Below are positions 44,873 through 56,693 of a DNA stretch of 64,000 nucleotides, one piece after another. Within the stretch, counting starts at the first letter, position 1; the number at the start of each line of letters is the position of its first letter. The translations under genes and the position numbers were made by a program. Where the stretch lies: assembly GCA_036426205.1 (NCBI GenBank), contig WSYH01001928.1, forward strand, positions 3,355 through 67,354, given 5' to 3'. This DNA is from Ascaphus truei (lineage: Eukaryota > Chordata > Amphibia > Anura > Ascaphidae). The notes below the pieces were generated by a model. That model made no database searches. It was not told the origin of the DNA and was given only the letters and a program-made list of their open reading frames with translations.

Positions 44873-47800
44873 GTTATAACTACACGCCTTACTTTACCCT
44901 GGCCATCCCGCGGCATGGACTGCCGGTAGGCCAGGAGCCAGGAACCTGACCCCGCGGTCCACTCATGGTAAGGAAGCGCTCCCTTCTTGGGCTTAAGGAG
45001 GCAACTTTCCCTGAATTCTTCCTCTAGACAGTCTTTGTCCCTACAACTTGGCGAGACTTTCCATTGGAAACGAGCAATGGACAATGTCTCTTTCCCAAAG
45101 TCTCTGAATTCAACCCGGGGGGGAAAGGATCATACTTACCACTGCGGTGTTCACGGTGGCCAACATGTCCCGGGGAACACTGTCAAGTTCCCACCTCGGC
45201 TGGTCTCGGAACCTGTCCCCGTGCATCTCGTGGTCATCCACTTAACCTCGCTGGAAACTCGGTAGCGTGGGATCCCAGTCCTGGGACATTCGAGTCGGAG
45301 CACACTGGCTCACACTCGATTCAGTTGTGATGGACACTAGAGGTCTAGCTACGTTCTCCAGCTCAGCAATGTAACTTTAGTTTGTGCATTTCAATTTTTC
45401 ATCAATCTGGCCACCTCACACCGACCTGTCAGGGAGTAAGGAGGTTCCTCAACCCACTTCACTGTCTCGATGGATTTCCTCTTTCCTCTGGAACACTGTC
45501 AGGTACCATCTGCGCTTCAACTGGCATCACGAATGGCACGACTGGTTCTCTCTTAATTTGACGATAGCCGAGAGGCCTGTTTCCGCTTGGCGCCACTGAA
45601 CAGGCTATCTTCTAAGGGAGACACCTCCGCCAGGGGGGGGGACACATGGCCGAGTGGCACCCTTCTCCCTGTGGCCAGACTTACGAGGCATCATGCTCTC
45701 CGCGGGGGCCACCTGGAGCTCACACCCGACACCTGGGCAGTCAACTCACCGCTTGTTTCGTAGGTGTGCTGGCCCAATCCTGGTAGGCGTGGTACCCCCC
45801 ACCGTTAGTAGCCAGGCCTTTGCCCTTGTAGGGCACAACGGCCCACAGCAAGCTTGTATCCACCGAGATGGTTGGCTCGTGACATTCACTAGATGTCGCC
45901 AGCAGGTGCGCCACCACAGCGGGTTTGTTGGTCGCTGTACTCACTAAGTCCTTCATTCATCCCCTTACGATAGACTGAACTTCGGCATCAACTCCAGTAA
46001 TATAGCGGTCAGGCTCCTCCTCCTCCTCTGTGTCACTGCTGGAGGGTGTTTCGCCGTAGTGCAAATTCGCCCCGATGGGACTTCAATTCCAAACCTCTTC
46101 CTTGGGAGGGTATCACTATCGATCCCCACCATGTGGTCGGGATCTTCTGCGATACAACCAGTGCCGGTAACTGTGCCGGGCTGCGGGCGTCCTTCCCTCC
46201 ACTGCGGTCGCGCTCTTCTCCCCCGAGGGTTCGCTCGTTCCCATAGCTAGCTTGGTGCCGGGGATTCCTCTTCCTCGGGAACTGGGTCTAAAAGGTTCCC
46301 ATTGGAACACACGGGCCCTCCGAAATGTCTATGAGAAAAGGGTTGAACGGGTTAGTTTTAACTGACAGCGCCTCGCCTCGGCTGGTTCATAATTGCGGCA
46401 ATCTGTTTTTTCAGGACAACACCTCGCAGTCGGTACACAGGGCCCTCGTTCAATAATTCCCCCATCTACCACTGTCGTCGGGATTGCTAATAGTACCGTT
46501 AGCTAACTTGTCAGAACAGAAGGTCCCTCCCACCCCCTCTCCTTCCCTTCGTCTATACACACGGGCATACCCCCAGTGGCGAGCCAATTAGGGACCCGTA
46601 GATTCTATACCTCCGATGTGGAGTGTCTCTCTGCATTCCTGTACTTGCCCTAGGGGAACAGACTGTGGTGATGGCTGCTCAATGGGCTCTCTCCCCTGGT
46701 GGAATTAATGGGGGCCGACACGCCTCGTGGTTTTTCCCCCCCGCCAGTTTTCCGGACAGATTTCCTTCCGCATCATTTTCTCTGCTCTGGTGCTGGCCAG
46801 TCCGCGGCAACGTGTGCCAGTTTAGTGGGCGTGAGCCCCGCCATGTTAGATGGGACTCATTGTTAGCATTCCCTGCTCCAGAAGCCTCCATTTTGATTTC
46901 AAGTTCAGGCCTGTTTAACTACACTATGACTCTCGGCCAGGGACACTTGGGTGGTGGGAGGGAGGAAGGGAGGGGGGCCAGGGACACTTGGTTTGAGTGG
47001 AGGGAGGAGGGGGCCAGGGACACTTGGTTGGCGTGTGAGTGAAGGTGGCCAGGGACCCATTGGTTGGTGTTAGTAGGCAGGGACACTTTGGGGGGAGGGA
47101 GGGGGCCAGGGACACTTTGGGTGGGTGGGAGGGTTGTGAAGAAGGGAGGGAACCAGGGACACTTGGTGAGTGGGAGGGAGGGGGCCGGGACCTTGGGGGG
47201 TGGGAGGGAGGGGGCTAGGGGACATAAGAGAAGTGGGTTGGGGAAAGGACGTTCAACGTGTTGTTTCGTTTTTTCTTCCCCGTTTTTTTGTTTTCTTTTT
47301 TCGTTATTTGACCGATGTTCCCCTGATTTGTTTTTTGTTTTGTCTTTCATTTTTACTCCCCTTTTCCCCACCTTTAGTTTTCCCTTTCCCCTTTTTAGTT
47401 AATAGATCAGGGGAGGAGATTAATATCGGATGGGCTGGGTGCAGAGGTGGAGAAGGGTAGATATTTTGTAGAAGTGGGGGAATAGTGAAAGGAAGAGGGA
47501 AAGTGGTAGCATATGCGATAGTAGGTAATGCGGGGGGATGTTAGTTATAGGTCGGCTAGGGAGGGGATGTGGACACTTGGTGCTTATGGGGGAGGGGGCC
47601 AAGGGACTACTTGAGTGGGTGGGAAGGTGGCCATGGACACTGGTGGTGGAGGACGAAGGGTGGCCAGGACACGTGGGTTGGGTGGGAGGGGCAAGGACAA
47701 CACATTGGAGGAGGCCAGGGACCAATTGGGTGGGTGGGAGGAGGATGGGCCAGGGGACATTGGGTGGGTGAGGAGGGGCCGGGACACTTGGGTGGGGGCA

Positions 47801-48508
47801 GCATGGGTGGGGGGGGAGGGGGCCCGAACACTTGGTGGTGTGGGTGGTAGGGGCCAGGGACACTGGGGGTGGTAGTGGGTGGGGCGAACTTGGTGGTGTG
47901 TGTGGGGCCCGGACACTTGGGTGTGGGTTGTAGGGGCCAGGGACATTAGGGGGCCAGGCACTTTATTGGGGGCAGGGACACTTGGGTGGTGGGAGGGGGC
48001 CAGGGACACTTGGGTGGGATGGCGTGACTGGTGGGGTGACTGTACCTTGCCGCCGGACATCTTTCCCCCTGCTGCCCCCGATATCCCCTGCTGCACTGGA
48101 CGGTGGTGGGCTTGGGGGCAACGGTGAGGGTGGGACCGGGAGGGGGTGCCAAGGGGGTTAAGAGGGACACGCAGTAGGAGTTGTACTCCACCCTGCCCAT
48201 GTAACGTGCGGGCCGCAGAGGAGCTGGGTACTCCTCCATCCGTCCACGTTGGGTCGGGGGGGAGGAAGTGGAGAGGACCCTGCTTTCCTGCGCAAGCGCG
48301 GGACAGCGCAGGGGAAATCTCCGCCATTTTTTTAAAACTTGAGGTGCGGGGGGGACGTAGACACCGGCGGCCAGCCTCGCGTGAGACCCGCATTTTGGTG
48401 CCGGGCCCGGTGCGGGTCGCACCCACCATTTGGGAAACGTCTGTCAATTGGACATTTACAAAAAAAATTGGACAGTGGCTCCAGGTCGGATTCAGCAGCG
48501 CCTTCAAA
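44873..48508 (-). pseudogene. Noisy copy of the element C ORF, minisatellite and leader
   Basis: It matches 56694-61316, but with a much shorter minisatellite (46935-47240 and 47560-48020) and a different intervening sequence (47250-47560, T-rich). The PBS-like TTTGAAGGCGCTG lies at its right end. Confidence 0.75.
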
Positions 48509-49091
48509 TGTAACGGTATTCAGGTTCCACCCACACCCATCTCATATACAGTGTGGTGTGTGCGGAGAACATACAGTGTTACCAGGTGTGGTGCTTTACC
48601 TGTTAGGCTACAGGAGGGCATGAGCTTCCGCACGGGGAACCTGGGGCCAATTATCTTAAGACTAGTAGTTCCTGGTACTCGGTGACAGCGCCTCCACCTG
48701 CGATGTTTCCCTAGCATAGCACGGAATGGGTTCCCTACGCGGACACATAACAATAACTTCACACACCGTAATGTATGATAAACCAAAACGTTTACTAGGA
48801 AACTAAGAAACAGCTTACAACACGAATAGGATATCTACAGGTGTCCCCTCTCTAGAGCGGACACTGACCACAAGCGTCACGCAGGACGCTTCCAACACAC
48901 CGGATGATCCCACCCAGTGTCCAAAGGATCCCACCCAATATCTGTACTCTTTGCACGAGAGAGGAGATGGGTGACTGCGCAGTCACATTAAGCTAAGCTA
49001 AGTTGGTTGCACTTGTAGAGTTATAGTACACTGCCCGAAACACTCCCGTGCTCGGATCTCCAATGCTTCGCAAATGATCCGTTGACCTACG
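48509..49091 (-). repeat. Noisy copy of the element C 5' LTR, truncated
   Basis: It matches 61317 to about 61885, then stops abruptly at 49091, where an L1 unit fragment begins. This is the right border of the filler block. Confidence 0.8.
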
Positions 49092-49139
49092 GGTGGAGGG
49101 GCTTGGGGTCCTGAGATTAGCAAACATTTCCTATACATC
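49092..49139 (-). repeat. Short L1 unit scrap
   Basis: GGGTCCTGAGATTAGCAAAC and the following bases match the L1 G-rich unit at about 25585-25615. It marks the left end of a new contig or insertion. Confidence 0.6.
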
Positions 49140-50504
49140 TTGTGACAAACGCCCCTCTTTGTAGTGCTTGACGTCGTCCTGGGTTTCTTCCCGACACAGT
49201 CTTCTAGGGTTATTTACTACAAAAAACAGGATCATTCAAAGTACTTAAGCTGCTTACTCAGGCTTCCTGCCTGCTTTAATTTTCATCCAAGTAAGTTTAC
49301 TAACTGCAGCTTTAACATGTGGTAGGTTAGAGGTACTCGATACTTTCATTCAGCAGTTTTTCACCTCATTTTCAATGGTTACAGTAATTTCCCACATGTT
49401 AGTTCAAGTAAAAATAAACCAAATTATAATAAACAAATCCTATCCCTTTCAGGATCTACTCACATAGAATCATCTCTCTAACATCTGCTCTGGTCCAACT
49501 AAATCCTGGTTTCCCCAGCTTAAAACAATGCTCTCTCATTAGGGTCACTTTAGATACAAGCACGTCTTTTAAGCAACGCAGTAACATTTGTTTTGGTCTT
49601 AATCTGTTTACGTGGTGGGAACTCGTCCCGTGTCCCCGGCCATCCTCTGGACTGTGATATTGGAGGGGCCCGTCAACCCAAAACTGGCAAACAGGGGAGT
49701 CAGCAGCGATCCCCCAGCCTCCATGCTCTAAGGAGAGAGAGTGAATGCAAAACCTCTCTGCTCTAAATACTGTGCATCGTATTATAAAGCAGGTGAGGGA
49801 GAACTAGAGCCATTTTAATATCTGTGTCTGGATTTCCATCCAGCTGCCTGAAGTTATGTGAAGCGTTGACCGGATCATTTTTAACTATTCCTGCACTTTC
49901 GCTCTAAAATGGGGCAGAAAGCTGGCCTAACCTCTTTGACTAAGTCACATATTCCCCTCCCCACTCACACCTACTGGGGTGCGCGGCCATGGACCTCCTG
50001 GGGTGAGCGTCCTACCTAAATAACTTGAGCTAACTCCTCATTACAAAAACCTTAAGTAGTCACATGACACACTATGACTTTTTCCACGGAAATTAATGGA
50101 CAATAGGTTTCGTCATAGAGACTATACTTGTCAAACATATTTTTTTTTTTTTTCTCTCTATTAGGGAACTATTTGAAAAATAAATTCTATCACACATTAT
50201 TGCAACCCAGGCTCCTGCTAAATATATTCACAAAACCAGACAATTATCTATTACCTCCTGGGTTTTTCTACTCTAGAATATAAACCTCATTATAAATTTA
50301 CCAACCGAAAGGGCATATTTTTTTTTTTTTCCATATTGTCAGCAACCAATATTTCATTTTTCCTTATACTACGCCCTTGAATCTTAAGGGGGCCATCAAC
50401 CCTGTATATTAATTTGTAGTTTATGCTACAATTTTCAACACAGCGAACCCATATAACATTGTACTATTGACAAAATGCTTATTTGCTAGTTAAGTGTCCG
50501 TGAC
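49140..50504. repeat. Possible LTR or unclassified AT-rich insertion
   Basis: It starts TGTGACAAACGCCCC and could end GTCCGTGACA at 50504, a TG...CA pair with short inverted ends. There are no ORFs. No partner copy or target duplication was found, and the L1 unit at its left does not resume at its right. Homopolymer T-runs occur near 50140 and 50318. Confidence 0.3.
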
Positions 50505-50547
50505 ATAGTCCACACTGTAATAAAAAAATAAATCGGTCAGTTCCCCC

Positions 50548-50550
<3 letters not shown>

Positions 50551-50580
<30 letters not shown>

Positions 50581-51600
50581 GACTTCCGTCTAATGCAGCT
50601 CCTTTGACTTTATGTCAATAAGCCCTCTGCAACCTGCAAATGACTGGACTGTTTCTTTAGCTTCTGATGAGACCCTTGGACCAGATTCTCCTTGGCTCCA
50701 CAGTGTGGTCCAATTTTGTGAGATTGGAACTATCAGGCGCCGTTTGACCTTCGTTGTTTTTTTTTCTTTTCAATCTTTGTTTCCCTTTTGTGGCCATTAC
50801 AGGCCTTTGGGTTTTTGGAGACCTAGGTGCCTCTGTACAACGTATCCATATTAACCAGATCAGCAGGATCTGTCAACAATTTGTGTTTTCAGAACTGCCA
50901 CCCCTTGGCTCAAAACATCTTCTGCTGTGTTGTCCTGGGTTGTCCACTAAGTTTGATAATCGTCTTGACACGTAAATGAAATTGGAGATCTGGATGTTTT
51001 GAATCCCACGATCATGGAGTATTCTCAGGAGGTTCCCTATCTGTTTCTGGAATAACAGCAGCACAATCAAGTCAATTCTTTCTCCTTCCTCTTGTCCATG
51101 ATGAGGGCATTGAGTTTTACGTTCCCTGTCTCCTTGTGACCGTGGGTCTCCATTTTAGCCTTGGAATCTCTTTCTCTTCCAACTTCATCTTTGAGTCAAA
51201 TCGTAATATTGCAACAGCATTGAAGATACACGTATAGGAACGTACAGCTTGCTTGGTGTAGGAGGTAGGATTGATAGCCGACTGAACCACTTTAGAGTCC
51301 GCTTCTTCTCCCATGTCCGTCATCTTTTTCAGAGCGAGGTTTAACTCTGTTTCATCATTTCCTCTATTCTTTTTGACCTGCCGCTGCAGGTGCCTCCTTC
51401 GGGTCCTTGTCCAGCTCCAGCTGCAGCCGTCCCCCTCATTTGCCCGTGTGTCCAAGCTGCTTGTAGATATCCGGCCATCTCGTCTTTGATCGCGCAGTGT
51501 CAGGCAAACCACCTGGACGGACGGACACCCCCACCGATCCTCTCTCTTGGCGCAACTGTATCTTCGCGCTCAGCCCATCTGCTTCTGCAAAAAAAAAATC
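50551..51600 (-). pseudogene. Poly-A-tailed retroposed sequence of unknown origin
   Basis: About 32 T's at 50551-50580 form a poly-A tail for a minus-strand sequence. The longest open stretch, 51512-51117 (131 codons), reads ELNLALKKMTDMGEEADSKV and TSYTKQAVRSYTCIFNAVAI; 51070-50873 reads LLLFQKQIGNLLRILHDRGI in another frame. It may be a LINE ORF1-like segment or a processed transcript. I do not recognise it. The composition differs from the neighbouring G-rich DNA. Confidence 0.4.
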
Positions 51601-52479
51601 CGTATTGTCCACTGAAGGGGGTGGTGGGTCTTGGCGTGCTGATTACGGGCTGGGGATTGGTGAGTTAATCTACTGTTTCGTAAACGCGTTTTGATGGGGG
51701 GGGTTCGAGAGGAGGGTGGAGGGGGGGGGGCGGGCAGGGCAAGGGGAAAGGGGGGGGGAAGGGGGTAGAGGGAGCACACAAAGAGCGAGAGGGAACAGGA
51801 AAGAGGCTGGGACGTCAGAGAGCCGCGAAATTTGTTTTTTCCCGTGTTGAACTCTTCGGGTCAAGATTTGGTGGTGGTAAGAAATCCCCGGGGAGACCTT
51901 CCGGGGGAGCCAATCGTGGGCACTTACCGGGTTTGGAGGTCCGACACCTCTAATTTTTGGGTTTGCAGAGGGGAGCGTGGGGGGGGAGGGGGGGTTGGTA
52001 ATAGGATTGGGTTCGTCTCTGGGGAGAGTTTGGGTTTCCCTATGGTGCGGAGGAAGCTGTGCGGGGTGCGCGTGGGCGGGGGGGTGGGGGGTGGGAAGTG
52101 AGGGGAAGGTGGAGCGGGTCATATGGGAGGGTAGGAGGGGGAGGAGGGGGGAAGAGGGGGGGAGGTTCGGCGCGGGGGAGTCGGGAGAATCTCCTTCGAC
52201 CGGCGGGTGAGGGGGGGGAAGGGAGGGGGGAGGGGGGGGGGGGGATAGTGGGTGAGCAGGGCGGGGGGGGGGAAGGTGGGAGGGGGACGAGGGGGTTGGG
52301 GGGACTTTTGGGATTGGGGAGCGCGGGGTATGTCCATAGTAGTAGTCCTATGGGAAAAATGGGGGGGGGGCAGGTTACGGGAGGGAATGTGGGGGAGGAG
52401 GGTGGAAGTGGACGAGGGGGGGGGGGGGGGGAACGAGGGAGCGGAGTGGGTGGGAGGGGTAGGGTCCGAGATTAGCAAC
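51601..52479. repeat. G-rich low-complexity DNA
   Basis: Dense G-runs occur at 51690-51770, 51980-52000 and 52060-52460, with a 180-bp non-repetitive island at about 51790-51970. Long ORFs here are Gly/Arg or Pro/Ser artefacts of the composition. It resembles an expanded G block of the L1 units, because it ends in GTCCGAGATTAGCAACATG. Confidence 0.6.
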
Positions 52480-54130
52480 ATGTTCCACTATACACTTTAT
52501 TCACGTACGATCATATGCACAGTATTGCCTCTAGGTTGTTATGATTGCATTTTAGTTTGACAAGATCTCGCAGTGGGAAACTCCAGACACACATTTTCCC
52601 AGTATACCCTCTTTGCATGCTGCAGGATTTTACCCTTAGCTTTAAGCTTTAAGGGACCGTTTCTCTTTATATACCGCCAGTCCGGGTACGGTATCGGGGA
52701 GGGTGGGGGGGGGGAGAGGGGGGGAGAGGGTGTGGGCGAAGGCTCGGAGAGGTAGGGGGCGGTTTTTGGTTGTGTATGGGAAAAACAAAGGGGGGGGGGG
52801 AAGGTGGGGGGGGAGGACGAGGGGGGTCTGGGATCCGGCTAACGGCCTCTGTACCTTTTTAGTGTCTACGCAGCAGCTATAGGTTGTTCTGTGGTGCATT
52901 TTTAGGCAGACAAGTTTTGAACAGTGGGAATCCCAGACACACATTCTCCTAGTAATACCTCTATGCAAGCTGTAGGAGATATTACCTTAGCTTTAGGACC
53001 GTTTTCTTTGTGAATAACCAGTTTGTGAGAGCCGGGGATTATGGGGGGGGGGGAGGGTGAGGGGGAGGGGAGGAGGGGTTGGTTGAGGGGCTACAGAGAA
53101 GGTGGGGGGGTTGTGGGAAAATGAGGGGGGGGGAGGGTATCTGATTTGTATCTCTTTAGACACCAGCCTAGTTCGCGACTCATAATTAAGCATTTTGACA
53201 GTTTGAGGTTATGTTGCATTTTCATGCTTGTAGACTTTATCTGCCTTAGTTCTTTACTTACAACCTGATGGCTGCGGGCTTCTGTCGCCCGTATCTGATC
53301 AAACATCCCCTTCACTTTCTATATAATCAGGGGGGGGGGGTGAGGGGGGGAAGAAAGGAAGGGTAGGTAGGTATATATGGAGGCATTTGGGTGAGCACAC
53401 AATATTATTTGTAGTTTCTATACATGGTAGTTCACAGACCCACGAGGGGTTATTGAGCTCTTGTCTTAGTTCAGGGCCGCTTCGGCTCATCAGCTGTGTC
53501 GGGGGGGGGAGGGGGGGGGAGGGTATGGAGCATCTCTTGTACTTAAGGGTGGTTGGGGTGATGGGGGAGGAAAAAAGGGGGGGGGGGGGTGGGGTGGATG
53601 CTTTCTACGACCTGCATTTGGAGATTGCGGTCGGGAAAAAAAATAGGGGGGGGTCCGTTGTCCAAGTGGAGATCTGGGGGGGGTCGCGACCCTGCTAGTG
53701 CGGGGGTCCTGAAGTCTAGTTCCCTTCCCCCAGGGAAGTAAAGACTGAGGGGGAAAAATTAGGTGGGGCCGTCCTCCTCTGGGGTTGTTTCGCTTTTTGT
53801 GGTGGCTTGTCTTGTAATCCCGTTTTCAATGCGGTATCCTCGGAGCTGGTGACGTAAGCGGCTTCGGTCCCCGGTATCTCTTAGGTGATCCGAGCCGGCG
53901 CAGATCTACCGTGTCTTTCGTCAGTGGCTGGTTTGTTCGGCAGATGGAGGTTTGCTCTTGCCCGGGCTTGCTGGGGATCGTTGCGGCTCGGGCCCGCGGC
54001 ATCTGAGGTAAGGAGGGGAGATGTAGGGTGGAGGGGGGGTGGGGGGGAGGTCAGGGGTAGGTGGGGTGGGAGGGGTACTTGGTGGGGGGGGAGGGGTGGG
54101 GGTAGGGAGGGGTGGTGTGGGGGGGGGACT
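52480..54130 (-). mobile_element. L1 interior between ORF1 and RT
   Basis: Two G-rich units (52480-52740, 52760-53060) match 25670-26176 and are followed by 53060-54130, which has no clean1 counterpart but matches 42555-43560. Short open stretches such as SKELRQIKSTSMKMQHNLKL (53315-53091) are seen. No endonuclease motif is visible in any frame, although an L1 ORF2 should start in this region. Confidence 0.6.
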
Positions 54131-55383
54131 TGGATTCTAAGTGGGGGGGTTAGTTTGTGTTGAGGTCGGTTAATGGGGTGTAGTGTGGGGGGAGGGGGGG
54201 GGTTTGTCTAAGTGGTGAGGAAGATCTGTGTGGGGGGAGGTTTGACTAGGGTATGGTGGTGAGCCGTCTTGGTCTTACTTCGCGGGTCTTTGTTGTTCAC
54301 TGGGCCTTTTGGCTGGCGATTCTTTCCGACGCTCTCGGCGTTTCAGCTGGATCCGCTCATGTAGTTCTAGGGGGGCTTCTCTCTCTTTCCTCTTCTCTCT
54401 GGGTGGGGACGCCGATCACTTTAAGGAACTCTTTGATGTCTTCAGGGTCGGTGATGGTGTAGAACCGCCCGTTCCTTGGGACAGTGAGCTTAAAGGGGAA
54501 GCCCCAGCGGTACGGGATTCCGCGGTCCCTGAGAAGAGCTGTGAGAGGCTTCATCCCCTGCCTCTTGAAGACTGTTGATCTGGAAAGGTCATTAAATATT
54601 TGTATAGTGTAGTCTTCCATTTTGACGCTCCCTTCCCTTCTCGCCGCCGCTGAGATTTTCTCTTTTGCTGTATACGTGTGAAACTTCATTATTATGTCTC
54701 GTGGGCGATATGGGTCTGGCGATTTAGGGTCAAGGGCTCTATGTGCCCTGTCAAGCAGGAGCTCATGTTCAGTGAGGTCGGGGACTAGCTTTAAGAAGAT
54801 CTTCTTGAGGTAGGTTGGCAGGGACTCTGGCAGGACCGTCTCGGGTATTCCCCTGAATCGCAGATTCTGCCTGCGGTCTCTGTTCTCGTGATCCTCTATG
54901 GTGTTTTTCAACGCGGCAATCTCGTGTCCCATTCTTGTTAAGTCGTCCTCTAGATTGGAGTGTGTGTCTGCAATTGTTGTAATTTGCGTCTCCACTGCGT
55001 CTGTTCGCGCGTTCAGTTTGCTTATGTCTGCCCTGATGTCTCTTAAAACCTTCTCGAGGTCTGCACAAATCCTTTTCTCATCTTGAGAAGCAGGGCCTCG
55101 AAGAAAGCCGGGTTAAGCTCCTGTTGAGTAGGGTCTGTTTGGTGCGGGGCAGCTGCCTCCGCGGCGTCCTCGTGCTCCTCGTCGCCATCTTGGGAGTCTG
55201 CGGGTAATTCCATCTGGCGCTGCGCTAGCAGGAAAAATTTGGTTACTGGGTTCGCCGCTTTCTTCTGATTCTTCCCCGTCATGCCTGGTTACTCTGGGGT
55301 GGTTGTCAGACACTTTTTGGGGTGAAATCGCTCAGTTTGGGGTGCTTTTCTTATAGCTTTATTAGGAGGGTGTCGGGAGCTCT
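54131..55383 (-). repeat. First copy of a 1.25-kb tandem duplication of the L1 5' end
   Basis: 54131-55383 and 55386-56640 both run from TCTAAGTGGGGGGG to GGGAGCTCTCCTCT. They differ by substitutions as well as small gaps (e.g. GGTATGGTGGTGAG against GGTACGGTGGCGAG), so they are distinct sequences. The noisy copy has only one such unit. Confidence 0.85.
54357..55282 (-). pseudogene. L1 ORF1, left copy
   Basis: The ATG at 55282 opens MTGKNQKKAANPVTKFFL. A 1-bp deletion near 55063 shifts the frame. The rest is open from 54995 to 54357 and holds the coiled coil, the ENRDRRQNLRFRGIPE block of the L1 RRM, and the C-terminal domain (IIMKFHTYTAKEKISAAARR, FKLTVPRNGRFYTITDPED). ORF1p is a trimeric RNA-binding protein that coats L1 RNA. 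Differences from the right copy include Y for F and D for G substitutions. Confidence 0.88.
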
Positions 55384-55549
55384 CCTCTTCTAAGTGGGGG
55401 GGGAGTAGTTTGTGTTGAGGTCGGTTAATGGGGTGTAGTGTGGGGGGAGGGGGGAGTTGTCTAAGTAGTGAGGAAGATCTGTGTGGGGGGAGGTTTAACT
55501 AGGGTACGGTGGCGAGCCGTCTTGGTCTTGCTTCGCGGGTCTTTGTTGT

Positions 55550-56566
55550 TCACTGGGCCTTTTGGCTGGCGATTCTTTCCGACGCTCTCGGCGTTTCAGC
55601 TGGATCCGCTCGTGTTGTTCTAGGGGGGCTTCTCTCTCTTTCCTCTTCTCTCTGGGTGGGGACGCCGATCACTTTAAGGAACTCTTTCATGTCTTCTGGG
55701 TCGGTGATGGTGTAGAACCGCCCGTTCCTTGGGACAGTGAGCTTAAAGGGGAAGCCCCAGCGGTACGAGATTCCGCGGTCCCTGAGAAGAGCTGTGAGAG
55801 GCTTCATCGCCTGCCTCTTCAAGACTGTTGATCTGGAAAGGTCGTTAAATATTTGTATAGTGTAGTCTTCCATTTTGACGCTCCCTTCCCTTCTCGCCGC
55901 CGCTGAGATTTTCTCTTTTGCTGTAAACGTGTGAAACTTCATTATTATGTCTCGTGGGCGATTTGGGTCTGGCGATTTAGGGCCAAGGGCTCTATGTGCC
56001 CTGTCAAGCAGGAGCTCGTGTTCAGTGAGGTCGGGGACTAGCTTTAAGAAGATCTTCTTGAGGTAGATTGGCAGGGACTCTGGCAGGACCGTCTCGGGTA
56101 TTCCCCTGAATCGCAGATTCTGCCTGCGGTCTCTGTTCTCGTGATCCTCTATGGTGTTTTTCAACGCTGCAATCTCGTGTCCCATTCTTGTTAAGTCGTC
56201 CTCTAGATTGGAGTGTGTGTCTGCAATTGTTGTAATTTGCGCCTCCACTGCGTCCGTTCGCGCATTCAGGTTGCTTATGTCTGCCCTGATGTCTCTTAAA
56301 ACCTTCTCGAGGTCTTGCACAAATCCTTTTCTCATCTTGAGAAGCAGGGCCTCGAAGAAAGCCGGGTTAAGCTCCTGTTGAGTAGGGTCTGTTTGGTGCG
56401 GGGCAGCCGCCTCCGCGGCGTCCTCGTGCTCCTCGTCGCCATCTTGGGAGTCTGCGGGTAATCCATCTGGCGCTGCGCTGGCAGGAAAAATGTGGTTACT
56501 GGGTTCGCCGCTTTCTTCTGATTCTTCCCCGTCATGCCTGGTTACTCTGGGGTGGTTGTCAGACAC
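55550..56566 (-). pseudogene. L1 ORF1, right copy
   Basis: The frame is open for 338 codons, but the natural ATG is at 56535 in the neighbouring frame; a 1-bp deletion near 56461 joins them out of frame. Residues run through an acidic segment (DSQDGDEEHEDAAEAAA), a heptad-rich coiled coil (LEKVLRDIRADISNLNARTD onward), the ENRDRRQNLRFRGIPE block, and the C-terminal domain ending KEFLKVIGVPTQ. Length and domain order fit L1 ORF1p. The short 5' UTR up to 56678 includes the L1 start. Confidence 0.9.
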
Positions 56567-56678
56567 TTTTTGGGGAGAAATCGCTCGGTTTGGTGTGCTT
56601 TTCTTATAGCTTTATTAGGAGGGTGTCGGGAGCTCTCCTCTTACCCTTCCATTCACGGTGACGTCACCGGAAGTCCTC

Positions 56679-56693
56679 AGTACAATGTCTTTT
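56679..56693. repeat. Target-site duplication of the L1 (right copy)
   Basis: AGTACAATGTCTTTT is identical to 22093-22107. The L1 5' end is therefore at 56678. Confidence 0.92.

Larger units (their letters stand above)
26177..49091. other. Indel-rich second copy of the locus (probable assembly artefact)
   Basis: 26177-42555 follows 10073-26176 block by block, and 42555-49091 follows about 53055-61870. Differences are mostly one- to three-base insertions and deletions, and every ORF is shattered. The nested junctions are reproduced exactly: A in B, B in CR1, C next to D, L1 in C. Independent insertions could not do this. Either a very recent segmental duplication was sequenced badly, or an uncorrected long read was used to fill a gap. 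I favour the latter. Genes inside should not be counted as additional copies. Confidence 0.85.

Noticed and set aside
26177..49091. Ancient segmental duplication of the nest
   Set aside because: Differences are dominated by short indels with few substitutions, nested junctions are identical, and the block starts at the same base as the small filler at 10073.
50551..50580. Sequencing artefact poly-T
   Set aside because: It is followed by coherent non-repetitive sequence as expected for a poly-A tail of a retroposed copy, so it was kept as a feature.
51670..52481. Pro/Ser-rich and Gly-rich ORFs
   Set aside because: Low-complexity G-rich DNA; no domain and no conservation between the copies.
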